Positions 30,601 through 38,792 of a DNA stretch of 64,000 nt are shown here, one piece after another. The position numbers were made by a program, and so were the translations under genes. The stretch covers positions 30,195 to 94,194 of the forward strand of contig SHZZ01000009.1 in assembly GCA_009692005.1 (NCBI GenBank), given 5' to 3'. The DNA comes from Gemmataceae bacterium. Its GTDB lineage: Bacteria > Planctomycetota > Planctomycetia > Gemmatales > Gemmataceae. The stretch's first letter is position 1, and every line of letters starts with the position of its first letter. The notes under the pieces are model-generated. The model saw nothing but the letters and a program-made list of their open reading frames with translations, ran no database searches and had not been told where the DNA came from.

Positions 30601-30938
30601 GCCCAAGCCACTGGGACGATTACCACCTGGTGGCCGAGGGGTTGTGGAATAGTCTGCAGGGGGGCGATGCGGCGCAAGAGGCCAGACAATGCTTGTATCA
30701 ATTGCAAAACCGCAGGAGTTCCTGGAAGTCGGTGGCGGAGTTTCGCCGGTTTTGGAATAGCTTGACTGGCGCGCTAGCCGGCCGCGAGAAAACCTTGATC
30801 GATTCCACCCACCCGGGCGCCACCACCCGCCTGTGGTTTTTCCCCCCGGAACTGCTGCGCTTTGGCGCTGTCGCCCCCAGCGCTCAGCCCGCTCAAGACC
30901 GCCCCCGCACCACGCCGCCCAACCGAGACAACCCTTGA
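27639..30938 (+). CDS. P1B-type metal-translocating ATPase fused to an SPFH/Band 7 (HflK-like) domain
   Basis: A 1099-residue fusion. Residues 1 to about 670 form a complete P1B ATPase without an N-terminal metal-binding domain: two helix pairs, actuator TGES (197-200), transmembrane metal motif CPC (316-318), phosphorylation motif DKTGTLTEG (Asp360), and hinge GDGINDAP (558 onward). The P1B His-Pro locus reads SEHALG, with Ala for Pro. The last helix has YHQIGSLLVLANSMRLL, unlike the classic Cu, Zn or Co signatures, so the metal is unknown. After a linker, a ninth membrane helix near 715-735 leads into EIALVRRFGALQDGELSPGLHWRFPWPVDEI and the SPFH and coiled-coil region. Two SPFH genes follow 20 bases downstream. 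The frame is continuous across both halves. Confidence 0.93.
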   Translation: MHREISQTDRALGHESRLSLYLLTALLGSLIALDIWPWVAGRLETWMGIPLPSPWPNELGGFRLALVAAILGGARALYGSLDSLLQGKLGADLALAIACIAAILIKEELVAAEIVFIGLVGECLEGLTFDRTQRALKGMLELFPRRCWRVNEKGEEERVEVEQLHAGDTVRVRPGGRIPADGAVIEGRSEVNTAALTGESLPRLVEPGDKILAGCVNLAGALTLKVEKVGQETAAGKILALTLKALQQKNQVERTADRLARWFLPTVLGLALVTFLGSLVISQAGWFRSADIPAPGFYASLRAAVYPALSILVVACPCALILATPAAVIAAMGRLAGTGILIKGGAALERLALVDAFAFDKTGTLTEGQLELGSTWAASDNPEEILRLAASAELRSEHALGSLLVRQAKEKKLALEEPGRFQALPGLGVEAVVGGKQILVGTARLFHERGIAFSADVSKGLQEMEATGQTVMLASVDGEIAGMFGARDRVRPEAAGVLASLRQLGIAQISILTGDREAVARQVGDYLGVSEVHAGLLPADKEQQIGKLSEKSLVAMVGDGINDAPALARAHVGLAIGGPGGIEAAAEAGDVILLGEPLRSLPLLLGLARETLAVIRQNIFIFAFGVNLVGILFTSWLWPLITPPEWLRQSPLAAVIYHQIGSLLVLANSMRLLAYQRPATSAWKTSLSGFFDRVGSFLDKAFNLDEHFHTLADYWKTALASLIALLAVGWMATGLLQVEASEIALVRRFGALQDGELSPGLHWRFPWPVDEITRVQPKRIRVVEVGFRFIPGVKGEASRSWSSRHEGDGLLRVPDESVVITGDGNLLEIQGSIRYRLTDPRKFLFHSADVEALLRGQAESVLRELAGALPFDSLLTSRRNEFQALALDKLDRRLKLYDGLGIALEGVSLHDLHPPQEVVRSYYSVTQAMEFRDRKVNEAAGATLQKEADEAGRALQRVRMAEVQADETVLKAKVGADTFLELHRMLRGPSHWDDYHLVAEGLWNSLQGGDAAQEARQCLYQLQNRRSSWKSVAEFRRFWNSLTGALAGREKTLIDSTHPGATTRLWFFPPELLRFGAVAPSAQPAQDRPRTTPPNRDNP

Positions 30939-30958
30939 TGCCCTGATTGCGAGGACTC

Positions 30959-31921
30959 ATGAAAACTTTTGCCCTGATTCTGGCCATTCCGATCGGCCTG
31001 TGGTTTTTTTCCCAGGCGCTTTTTACCGTCGACCGCGCAGAGTTTGCCTACCTCACGCGGTTCGGCGCCCATGTCGCCACTTTCGACGGCGCCGACCCCA
31101 GCCAGGCCGGACTTCACTTCAAACTCCCCTGGCCCATTCAAGCCGTGCGAAAACTCGACAGCCGACTGCAGTTCTTCGACCTGCCTAGCGTTGAACTCTT
31201 GACTCGCGATCCACAGCGAAACACCATCGACAAAACCCTCACCCTGGATGCCTTCATCTGCTGGCAAATCAGCGATGCCAAGGGCGTCGATACTTTTTTA
31301 AGAACCGTTGGCAGCATGGAGGGCGCCCGGGCCATCCTTTCGCAACGCGTGAACTCGGAACTTGGCGCCATCGTCGGCACCATGGAACTTGACGACCTCG
31401 TTAGCGTTGAGGAAGGGAAAGTCGAAAGAAAGCGCGTGGAGTTGCGCAACCGCCTCCTCGGCGCTGGGCCAGAGGGGAAATCCTTCCAGGCCACAACGCT
31501 GGCGGAGTATGGCATCCGCGTTGTTGACATCCGCTTGCGCAGGGCCAATCATCCCCCCGCCGTTCGCCAGGCCATTTTCGACCGAATCATCAGCGAACGC
31601 GACCGCAAGGCCGCCGAGTATCAGGCCGAAGGGGAGAAGAAGGCCGCCGACATTCGCAGCGCCAGCGAAAGCAAGGTGGCTCGGCTGCGCTCGCAATCGG
31701 AAGCTACCGCAGCGCAATTGAAGGGCCTGGCAGAGGCCGAAGCCGACCGCATCCGCTCGCTGGCACAGGCACGCGACCCCGCCTTCTATTCCTTTTTGAA
31801 AAAACTGGAAGAGTACCAGCGCATCCTCGGCGACAACAAAACCACCCTCTTTTTGGGAACCCAGGGTGAACTGTTCGACCTGCTCTTCCGCCCGCCGGGC
31901 GCCCCGGGGAAAAACCCATGA
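30959..31921 (+). CDS. SPFH/Band 7 protein, HflC-like
   Basis: A 320-residue membrane protein with one N-terminal helix (FALILAIPIGLWFFSQALF) and an SPFH domain (VDRAEFAYLTRFGAH...GLHFKLPWPIQAVRKLDSR). A long charged coiled coil follows (ISERDRKAAEYQAEGEKKAADIRSASES), typical of HflC/stomatin oligomers. HflC proteins form cage-like membrane microdomains with HflK around FtsH. The ATG at 30959 has GAGG upstream and is preferred to TTG 30947. It overlaps the next gene by ATGA. No ftsH is in the window. Confidence 0.92.
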   Translation: MKTFALILAIPIGLWFFSQALFTVDRAEFAYLTRFGAHVATFDGADPSQAGLHFKLPWPIQAVRKLDSRLQFFDLPSVELLTRDPQRNTIDKTLTLDAFICWQISDAKGVDTFLRTVGSMEGARAILSQRVNSELGAIVGTMELDDLVSVEEGKVERKRVELRNRLLGAGPEGKSFQATTLAEYGIRVVDIRLRRANHPPAVRQAIFDRIISERDRKAAEYQAEGEKKAADIRSASESKVARLRSQSEATAAQLKGLAEAEADRIRSLAQARDPAFYSFLKKLEEYQRILGDNKTTLFLGTQGELFDLLFRPPGAPGKNP

Positions 31922-32850
31922 AGAAAGCGCTACTGATTTTCCTGAGCATCGGACTGGGCGGGTTCTTGCTCACCGGCTTGACCCAAATTCTGCCCGGCGA
32001 GCGGGCTGTCGTCCGCCGCTTTGGCCATCTCCTTCCCGATCAGCCAGGGCCTGGATTGCGCGTGGGCTTCCCCTGGGGCATCGACCGCGTTGACCGCGTT
32101 GCCGTTGATCGCGTCAACCAGATGCATGTTGGCTACATCGAAGACGACGGCGGCGTGCCCCTGCCCACGGGTCAAATGTTGACCGGCGACAACAACCTGG
32201 TCAACGCCGGCCTCAGCGTCCATTACAAAGTCGACGCGGCCAGGCTGGTGGAGTACGCCATGCAGAAGGAAACCGCGCTGGAGCTGCTCACCCGCGCCGT
32301 CGAGTCGGCCGCCGCGGAGTGGATCGCTTCCCGCGGAGTGGATGAAGTTCTTCTCGAGGGGAAGCTGGAACTCGGCCGCTTTGCCGCCCGGGCTGCTCAG
32401 GAACTCGTGCGCGAACTGGGGTTGGGGCTGGAGATTCTCGATGTCCGCGTCGGGTTGCTGGCGCCCCCGGACGAAGTCAAGCCGGCTTTCGACGCCGTCG
32501 CCCGCGCCCAGACTGGCGTGCGCACCCTGGTCAACAAGGCCGAACAAGAAGCGGCTTTGCGCGTTTCCCAGGGCGAGGCCGATCGCTTCCGCATTCAACA
32601 AGAAACCCGTGCCTGGGTGGACAATTTACACCTGCAGGCGCGCACAGAGGCGAAACGCTTTCTCACCCGCTTGCGCAATTACCAAACAGGGGTCAGGATC
32701 AACCCCACCTATTTAAGACAAATCTGGGAGGAAGAACGGGGAAAGGTCTTTGCCAAATTAAAGGAGCAAGGAGCCATTGGACTGATCGATTCCACCCTGG
32801 GAAAAAACGGCCTCGATTTACAGATCATTCCCCTGGCCCCGAAAAAATAA
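31918..32850 (+). CDS. Second SPFH/Band 7 protein, HflK-like
   Basis: A 310-residue SPFH protein with an N-terminal helix (ALLIFLSIGLGGFLLTGL). The domain shows PGERAVVRRFGHLLPDQPGPGLRVGFPWGIDRVDRV, DNNLVNAGLSVHYKV and a helical C-terminus ending IGLIDSTLGKNGLDLQIIPLA. The start overlaps the HflC-like stop (ATGA), indicating translational coupling. With the ATPase fusion this gives three SPFH modules in one operon, presumably able to hetero-oligomerise; that is inference. A copy of the palindromic repeat follows at 32881. Confidence 0.9.
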   Translation: MKKALLIFLSIGLGGFLLTGLTQILPGERAVVRRFGHLLPDQPGPGLRVGFPWGIDRVDRVAVDRVNQMHVGYIEDDGGVPLPTGQMLTGDNNLVNAGLSVHYKVDAARLVEYAMQKETALELLTRAVESAAAEWIASRGVDEVLLEGKLELGRFAARAAQELVRELGLGLEILDVRVGLLAPPDEVKPAFDAVARAQTGVRTLVNKAEQEAALRVSQGEADRFRIQQETRAWVDNLHLQARTEAKRFLTRLRNYQTGVRINPTYLRQIWEEERGKVFAKLKEQGAIGLIDSTLGKNGLDLQIIPLAPKK

Positions 32851-32880
32851 ACCCCGTGCAAAGAGCGCAGCTTCTTCACT

Positions 32881-32909
32881 TGCCAGGCTGGAGCCTGGCG
32901 TTCCCGGGG
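32881..32909 (+). repeat. Composite palindromic repeat, copy 1 (partial)
   Basis: TGCCAGGCTGGAGCCTGGCG followed by TTCCCGGGG, shared with 46965-46995 and with the complement of 51093-51123. The inner GCCAGGCT/GGAGCCTGGC is a near-perfect palindrome. The companion GC-rich palindrome seen in the other two copies is only vestigial here (GAGCGCAGC at 32863-32871). Confidence 0.8.
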
Positions 32910-32972
32910 ATAACAATAAAACCATCGCGGCCTTAGGGCCCCCAAGTCACTCCGAAGGAACCTCAACTTTTC

Positions 32973-34586
32973 CTAACGGTCCTTCTCCTTGATATCTCGG
33001 TTGATTTTCTCCACCAGGCGGCTGGCTTCCTCAGCTCGGGCGTTGGACCGTTTCATCAGTAAAAAGTCATTCCCCCGTAACGCCTGAATAAGCAGTTCCA
33101 TCGCTTCCTGGCGCAATTGCAAATATTTCTGAAAGTCCGCGAACCAGGGTTGAAAATGGGTGGGCACCTTAGGCGGGTCGGCAAACCAGTCATGGAATTC
33201 CCTCCACCTGGGAAGAATCTCGACTTCCACCTTCATGGCCAATTCCCCCCGAGCAATTTCTCCCCTGTTTTGCGCTTGAGAATACTGGTTCAGTTTCTCC
33301 AAAAGGGGAAACTCCTCTTTCTGAAATTGTTCAAAGCGGAGCACCAGAGCGGAATCGCGAACTACCTTGGCCTGCAAGGGGACCCAGCACGACCAGAGAA
33401 AGAAACCGCCAACCGCCGCCAAGGAACAATTCCTCAGGTAGCGTGAAAACCTGGGATGGGTTCCATAGGGCATGCCGAGGAAAACGCCGCAGGCAATGCC
33501 GGCCAGGGCCCCGCCTGCGTGCGCCGCCTGGTCGATTCCCTCCAAAAAGGCCATGAAGAGGAAGTTGAATAACAGCAAGGTAATGGCCATGGAGCGGAAC
33601 TGGCGCAAAATCTCCTGGGGAATAGACCGCGGGCGGCCGAGAAGGTAGCCGAGCAGGCAGCCGATCATGCCGAACAAAGCCCCGGATGCCCCGGCGCTGA
33701 CCCTCATTTCATTCCAGTAGAGGCTGGCCTCGCTGCCTGCCAAGCCTGTGAGAAACCAGGTAATAGCAAAAGGAACGCTGCCCAGCATGCGTTCCAAAAG
33801 TGGGCCCAGGCGCCACAGGACAAACATATTCATCAGTAGGTGAACCATACCAAGGTGAAGGAAGATGGAAGAGAGCAAACGCCAAGCTTCCCCCTGGGCA
33901 GTCAACGGGGCATAATTGGCTCCCCAGGTAATCAAATTCGGCAATTCGGGTTGCCAGGGGGAAACGCCATTGAAGGAAATCCAGGCGAAAAAGCCGAAGT
34001 TTCCCGCCAGCAGCAGCCAGGTGGCAAAAATGTAAGGATGATTCTTGATTAGGCTTTGCTGAAAGGAATCCATGCGGTTGGAGGAAAGCTCTGCGGCCAG
34101 TTCAGCGGGAATTTCCTCGGGAACGGTATTAACAGCCTTGCACAACTCGCGGGCGGTTGTCAGGCCCACCCCAGAGATTTCCAGGTTCCAACCGAACCGG
34201 GAAAAGTTGCCTTTTAAACGGCTGGCCGCGGATTCCGGAGAAGAGTTGTTTTCATCGTAAAGGGTGAAACGGAGCGTTCCTTTGGGATCGATGGAAATGT
34301 GCGCAATGTTGGCAATTGGGAAAGCCAACTCAATGGGTGTTTTAATGGAAAGGAGGCCGAACCCAATTTTCATCCGGAGGCCTTTGCGCCACTGTTTCCA
34401 GGCGGCGAAAAAGACCATGGCGAGGAGAATGGAAAATAACACCGGCTTCATCGGCGCTGGCGGGATGGAATAAGCAAAGATCAGGGTCACCAGAAGAGAA
34501 ATAGCCAGGCTGAGAAAGTAAGGCCAGCCGCGTGGCTTTAGTGAAAAAACCCGGGTGGATAACGAAGGGAGCGAGGGAAAATTCAT
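32973..34586 (-). CDS. Rhomboid-family intramembrane serine protease
   Basis: A 537-residue membrane protein. An N-terminal region of about 190 residues has two helices and a soluble segment. It is followed by the six-helix rhomboid core with HLLMNMFVLWRLG, the catalytic Ser in GASGALFGMIG and the catalytic His in AAHAGGALAGIACGV. A C-terminal soluble helical tail of about 140 residues ends in REEASRLVEKINRDIKEKDR-like sequence. The extended N- and C-terminal parts are larger than in minimal rhomboids. Substrates are unknown. It converges on the SPFH operon. Confidence 0.9.
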   Translation of the reverse strand: MNFPSLPSLSTRVFSLKPRGWPYFLSLAISLLVTLIFAYSIPPAPMKPVLFSILLAMVFFAAWKQWRKGLRMKIGFGLLSIKTPIELAFPIANIAHISIDPKGTLRFTLYDENNSSPESAASRLKGNFSRFGWNLEISGVGLTTARELCKAVNTVPEEIPAELAAELSSNRMDSFQQSLIKNHPYIFATWLLLAGNFGFFAWISFNGVSPWQPELPNLITWGANYAPLTAQGEAWRLLSSIFLHLGMVHLLMNMFVLWRLGPLLERMLGSVPFAITWFLTGLAGSEASLYWNEMRVSAGASGALFGMIGCLLGYLLGRPRSIPQEILRQFRSMAITLLLFNFLFMAFLEGIDQAAHAGGALAGIACGVFLGMPYGTHPRFSRYLRNCSLAAVGGFFLWSCWVPLQAKVVRDSALVLRFEQFQKEEFPLLEKLNQYSQAQNRGEIARGELAMKVEVEILPRWREFHDWFADPPKVPTHFQPWFADFQKYLQLRQEAMELLIQALRGNDFLLMKRSNARAEEASRLVEKINRDIKEKDR

Positions 34587-34762
34587 AAAGACAGCCCAAA
34601 CCCGGAAGGTGATTGCCTCAAAGATAGTTTATGCGAAAAAGTACACAACCGGCATGGGCCCAGAGCGCTTGGGCCGGGAACCGCGTTGCTGGCATCTTAT
34701 GGTTGGCGCTCTCCGGACAAAAAGCGTAATTGTCCGCGTGACCTGACTTCTGGCAATTTTTT

Positions 34763-34791
34763 TTTGCACTCCCCTTTTGAAGGGGTACAAT
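34763..34791 (+). promoter_or_regulatory. Probable sigma-70-type promoter of the sialate esterase gene
   Basis: TTTGCA (34763-34768), 17 bases, then TACAAT (34786-34791). The -10 box matches 5 of 6 consensus bases. The predicted start lies about 50 bases upstream of the ATG at 34851. Confidence 0.5.
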
Positions 34792-34850
34792 ACTTTTCGC
34801 TTCGGAAGGAACTCCCCTCCGGGCTGCCACTTTTTTGTCAGGAGTGCATC

Positions 34851-36281
34851 ATGCTTCACATCCGCCGACTGGCCCTTACAGGGGTCATTGCCTTATTTCT
34901 CCTTCCAACCGCCAGGGCAGAAGTTCGCCTGGCCAAAATCTTCAGCGACAACATGGTTTTGCAGCGTGATAGCCTGGCCCCCATCTGGGGATGGGACAAG
35001 GCTGGCGCCCAAGTGACCGTGACCATGGGAACCATCAAGTCCACTGGCACAGCCGATGCCAGCGGGAAATTCCAGGTGAATCTGCCCCCGACCAAGGCCG
35101 GCGGGCCTCACACTTTGGAAATCGAAGGGACATCCAAAGTCACTTTGAAAAATGTCCTGTTTGGCGAAGTCTGGCTGTGCTCGGGCCAATCCAACATGGA
35201 ATGGTCCGTTGCCTCTTCCACCAATGCCAAGGAGGAAATCTCCAAGGGCAGTCGTCCGACCATCCGCCATATCAAGATTCAGAAGGTCCCCTCCGACAAG
35301 CCGCAAGCAGAAGCGGTCACTTCTGGCTGGCAGGATTGCACCCCGGCAACGGTCGGCAACTTTACAGCCGTGGGATACTTCTACGCTTTAGCATTACAAA
35401 AAGAGTTGGATGTGCCGATCGGCCTGATTGGTTCCAATTGGGGCGGCACCCGTATTGAGCCCTGGACCACGCCAGACGGATTCCGCCATATCCCCTCGTT
35501 GAAAAACATCGCCGACAATCTCGACAAATTCCCCGCCAAGGATGCCTCCGGGAAGGCAAGTTCCGGGTCGCCGCTGTCGCTTTACAACGGCATGATCGCT
35601 CCGCTGGTTCCCTATGGAATGCGCGGCGCCATCTGGTACCAGGGAGAATCGAACAATGGCGAAGGCATGCTTTACGCCGACAAAATGAACGCCCTGATCC
35701 ACGGCTGGAGGAAGTTGTGGAACAATGCCGATATGCCTTTTTATTATGTGCAATTGGCGCCATACGATTACGCCAAGGGCCCGGACAAGACCTCCAAGCT
35801 GGCTGGCATTTGGGAAGCTCAGACCGCGGTGTTAAAAACCCCGGGCACCGGCATGGCTGGCACCTGCGACATTAGCGATATCAAAGACATCCACCCGAAG
35901 AACAAGCAGGATGTGGGGAAGCGGCTGGCCCTTTGGGCACTGGCGCACACCTATGGCAAAAAAGACATCGTCTATTCCGGCCCCATTTACAAAGGGATGA
36001 AAACCGAGGGAAACAAAATAGTCCTCGAGTTCAATCACACCGGTTCGGGACTGGTATCGCGCAACGGCAGACCACTGACGAATTTTGAAATCGCCGGGTC
36101 AGACAAAAAATTCGTCCCCGCCAAGGCCGCGATTGAGGGCAACACCATTGTCGTCACGGCGACAGGTGTGTCGCAGCCCGCGGCAGTGCGTTTTGGCTGG
36201 CACGAGGAGGCCGAGCCCAACCTGTCGAACAAGGATGGCCTGCCGGCCATCCCCTTCCGCACCGATACCTGGGCGGATTGA
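34851..36281 (+). CDS. Sialate O-acetylesterase-like secreted SGNH hydrolase
   Basis: A 476-residue secreted enzyme with signal peptide (VIALFLLPTARA). Nucleophile motif LCSGQSNMEWSV, then GLIGSNWGGTRIEPW, GAIWYQGESNNG and the catalytic Asp/His in DIKDIHPKNKQDVGKRLA define the SASA/DUF303 family. AGGAG lies 7 bases before ATG 34851. The enzyme probably removes acetyl groups from complex carbohydrates outside the cytoplasm. A terminator follows. Confidence 0.93.
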   Translation: MLHIRRLALTGVIALFLLPTARAEVRLAKIFSDNMVLQRDSLAPIWGWDKAGAQVTVTMGTIKSTGTADASGKFQVNLPPTKAGGPHTLEIEGTSKVTLKNVLFGEVWLCSGQSNMEWSVASSTNAKEEISKGSRPTIRHIKIQKVPSDKPQAEAVTSGWQDCTPATVGNFTAVGYFYALALQKELDVPIGLIGSNWGGTRIEPWTTPDGFRHIPSLKNIADNLDKFPAKDASGKASSGSPLSLYNGMIAPLVPYGMRGAIWYQGESNNGEGMLYADKMNALIHGWRKLWNNADMPFYYVQLAPYDYAKGPDKTSKLAGIWEAQTAVLKTPGTGMAGTCDISDIKDIHPKNKQDVGKRLALWALAHTYGKKDIVYSGPIYKGMKTEGNKIVLEFNHTGSGLVSRNGRPLTNFEIAGSDKKFVPAKAAIEGNTIVVTATGVSQPAAVRFGWHEEAEPNLSNKDGLPAIPFRTDTWAD

Positions 36282-36300
36282 TAAAGATTGCAATCCTGCC

Positions 36301-36338
36301 GGGGCGGAATTCAGCCGAATTCCGCCCCGCTTTATTTT
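36301..36338 (+). terminator. Intrinsic terminator after the sialate esterase gene
   Basis: GGGGCGGAATTC (36301-36312) and GAATTCCGCCCC (36317-36328) form a perfect 12-bp stem with an AGCC loop, followed by GCTTTATTTT. Confidence 0.9.
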
Positions 36339-36342
36339 GATG

Positions 36343-37104
36343 TCAAGGAAACAGCCTCTCGCCGCCGTTCCAGAACCCGGTTTTAATTGCCACCACGGGA
36401 GCCTCCAGTGCGACGGCGCCCATGAACCCTTTACCCGGCTCCAGGTGGATCACGGTCCATTTCTTCGCCTTGGACTCGCTGCCATCGATGAAGCGAATCC
36501 GCGGGGTTTCCCCATGGCCGAAAGAAACTTCCACGCGGTCGAGGCCAAAGCCAATGCCGCTGCCATTGGCTTTCAAAAAAGCTTCCTTGCGTGTCCAAGT
36601 TTGGAAAAAGACCTGGGCCAGTTCCTCCCCCTGGTAGGCGCTAAGTTCGCTGGCTTCCCGCCCCGAGAAAAAGCGTTCGGCCAAGAACCGAGTGTTGGGA
36701 AGCAATCGAACCAGCTCAATATCGACGCCGACCTCGGCCAGGCGAGTAATGGCTAGCAGGGCGATGCCATGAGAATGCGTGAGGTTGAAATGCAATTCCG
36801 GTCGACCATGAAGAATCGGTTTTCCCATGCCGGTCTGATCGAATTCCAGACGGGCGGGATCCTGGTTCAAATAGGCGCCGAGGAACTTCCTGCAAACAGC
36901 CCGGCCGACCAGGGTTTGCTCGCGCACTTCCAGCGAGCGCATCCTGCGGGCCCGGGCCAGTTCCTCGTCGTTTAATAACCGAGCCAGAGTTTCCACTTCC
37001 CCCGGGGGGCGGGATGTGCGGAACGACCAAATGTGCACCACCCCCGGTCCCAACTCAGGAAATTGGTTAAGGTCCGGCCAGGAGGAATGAAAGAGAGGTA
37101 ACAA
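36343..37104 (-). CDS. 4'-phosphopantetheinyl transferase (Sfp type)
   Basis: Transfers phosphopantetheine from CoA to carrier proteins. The 253-residue protein has the Sfp-type motifs HFNLTHSHGIALLAI, GVDIELVR and WTRKEAFLKANGSGIGFGL. The frame opens at a TTG (37104) with GGGAG upstream; no better start exists, so the precise N-terminus is uncertain. It follows tyrS by 21 bases on the same strand and may end the ffh-tyrS transcript. No PKS or NRPS is nearby, so the carrier may be the fatty-acid ACP. Confidence 0.9.
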   Translation of the reverse strand: MLPLFHSSWPDLNQFPELGPGVVHIWSFRTSRPPGEVETLARLLNDEELARARRMRSLEVREQTLVGRAVCRKFLGAYLNQDPARLEFDQTGMGKPILHGRPELHFNLTHSHGIALLAITRLAEVGVDIELVRLLPNTRFLAERFFSGREASELSAYQGEELAQVFFQTWTRKEAFLKANGSGIGFGLDRVEVSFGHGETPRIRFIDGSESKAKKWTVIHLEPGKGFMGAVALEAPVVAIKTGFWNGGERLFP

Positions 37105-37125
37105 AGAACGGGGCTCCCGGGGACA

Positions 37126-38343
37126 TCAATCGAGGCGGGCGCGGGCCACGCGCCTGGAGCCAACGCGAACAATCAGGCCATCGCCGAGTTGCACAAGCAG
37201 GTTGGGGTCAGCGACCTTTTCCCTGTCAGGGCCAAGGGTCACGCCCCCGCCCTGGATCAGCCTGCGGGCATCATTATTGCTTTTGGCAAAGTCCAACAGG
37301 ACTAGCAGTTTAGCCGCAGCAATGCCGGAGGCGGCCTGAGCACGGGGCACCACGACTTCCGGGATTTCGCTGGGATCCTGCCGGTTTGAAAATCGCCTCG
37401 ACCATTCTTGCGCCGCTTTATTGGCCTGCTCTTCGCCATGGTAAAAGCGCACGATCTCTTTGCCCAGGTGTTTTTTTGCTTCCAAGGGATGCGTTTTTGC
37501 CACATCAAGAAGCTGAAGAATTTCCACCTTCTGCAGATTGGTCAAAAGTTCAAACCATTCCAGCATGAGGTCGTCCGGGATGCTCATGGTCTTGGCGAAC
37601 TGTTCGTAGGGGATTTCGCCCACGCCGATGTAATTGCCCAAACTTTTACCCATGCGGCGAACCCCATCCAGACCTCGCAAGATCGGCAGGGTCAGGCAAA
37701 CCTGCGGCTCCTGGCCGGCGTCTTTTTGCAAGTCGCGCCCCGCCATCAGGCTGAAAAGCTGTTCGCTGCCCCCCAGTTCCACATCAGCGCGAATCTCCAC
37801 GCTATCCTGCCCTTGCATCAGGGGATAGAGGCATTCATGAAGGTAAATGGCGGTGCCCGCCTTGTAGCGGTTGGTGAAGTCGTCGCGCTCAAGCATTCTT
37901 TGCAGGGTGATTTTCCCGGCCAGAGCCAGAACATCGAGAAAGCGGTACTTGGAAAACCACTCGCCGTTATAGCGCACCTCCGCCTTGGACAAATCAATGA
38001 CCTTTCCGACCTGGGTGATGTAGTCCAGGGCGTTTTTTTCGACTTGGTCTTCTGTCAGGCGCTGGCGCGCCTGATCGCGGCCGCTGGGATCACCTACCAG
38101 CGCCGTGTAATTGCCAATGATCAGAACCGCCTTGTGGCCAAGTTCCTGAAAAAGCCTGAGTTTCCTCAAGGGCACCGTGTGGCCGAGGTGGACATCGATG
38201 CCTGTGGGATCGATGCCATACTTGACCCTGAGTGGCTTACCAACAGCCACCGCGTGATCGAGCTTTTTACGGAATTCGTCGGCGGGAACGACCTGGTCGA
38301 TGCCACGGGTGATGAGGGAATATTGTTCAGCGGCGCTTTTCAC
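37126..38343 (-). CDS. tyrS: Tyrosyl-tRNA synthetase
   Basis: A 405-residue class I synthetase charging tRNA-Tyr. YGIDPTGIDVHLGHTVPLRKL carries the HIGH motif as HLGH. GDPSGRDQARQRL and the KMSKS-region GVRRMGKSLGNYIGV follow; the latter has RMGKS rather than KMSKS. A C-terminal S4 RNA-binding domain (DARRLIQGGGVTLG...GLIVRVGSRRVARARL) is present. The start is GTG with GGAG upstream, 24 bases after yraN. The branch resembles the shorter TyrZ-like bacterial enzymes. Confidence 0.95.
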   Translation of the reverse strand: MKSAAEQYSLITRGIDQVVPADEFRKKLDHAVAVGKPLRVKYGIDPTGIDVHLGHTVPLRKLRLFQELGHKAVLIIGNYTALVGDPSGRDQARQRLTEDQVEKNALDYITQVGKVIDLSKAEVRYNGEWFSKYRFLDVLALAGKITLQRMLERDDFTNRYKAGTAIYLHECLYPLMQGQDSVEIRADVELGGSEQLFSLMAGRDLQKDAGQEPQVCLTLPILRGLDGVRRMGKSLGNYIGVGEIPYEQFAKTMSIPDDLMLEWFELLTNLQKVEILQLLDVAKTHPLEAKKHLGKEIVRFYHGEEQANKAAQEWSRRFSNRQDPSEIPEVVVPRAQAASGIAAAKLLVLLDFAKSNNDARRLIQGGGVTLGPDREKVADPNLLVQLGDGLIVRVGSRRVARARLD

Positions 38344-38367
38344 CAGAAGTCACTCCGCAGCGGCGCC

Positions 38368-38763
38368 TCAGTTGCCCGTGGATTCAAAAGCGCCTTGAAT
38401 GTGTTCTATCCGCGGCTTTTTTTTACCATTATCCCAGGCCACGGCCAAGACATCGAAGCGGCACAAGACAGCTTGTAACCGATGCTTTTGCACAAACCAC
38501 TTGGCCAGGCGGGAAAGCTTGGCCTGCTTGGTTTCATTGACGGAAGCGGCAGCGTCTTCAACCGGGGCGGCGTTTCGGGAACGAACTTCCACGAAAACGA
38601 GGCAGTCCCCATCGCGGGCCACCAGGTCAATTTCTCCGGCGGGGCAATGCCAATTCCTGGCCAAAATGCCGTAGCCTTTGTTTTCCAAATAGCTGGCCGC
38701 TTCCTTTTCAGAAGTGGAACCGAGCCATTTTCTCCACCAGTTGAAACCCGGCAGGAAGCGCAT
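38368..38763 (-). CDS. yraN: YraN/UPF0102 endonuclease-like protein
   Basis: A 131-residue protein of the restriction-endonuclease fold. SEKEAASYLENKGYGILARNWHCPAGEIDLVARDGDCLVFVEVRSR contains the conserved GEIDLVARD and VFVEVR catalytic-like residues. The family commonly sits downstream of rplS (often with rnhB, absent here). Function is not established. It is 29 bases after rplS. Confidence 0.92.
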   Translation of the reverse strand: MRFLPGFNWWRKWLGSTSEKEAASYLENKGYGILARNWHCPAGEIDLVARDGDCLVFVEVRSRNAAPVEDAAASVNETKQAKLSRLAKWFVQKHRLQAVLCRFDVLAVAWDNGKKKPRIEHIQGAFESTGN

Positions 38764-38792
38764 GGCACCCCCCGGACTTTGACCATGGGGTT

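Noticed and set aside
37408..38478. 356-codon plus-strand open frame opposite tyrS
   Set aside because: It is antisense to tyrS and yraN and has no supporting ribosome-binding site or motif.
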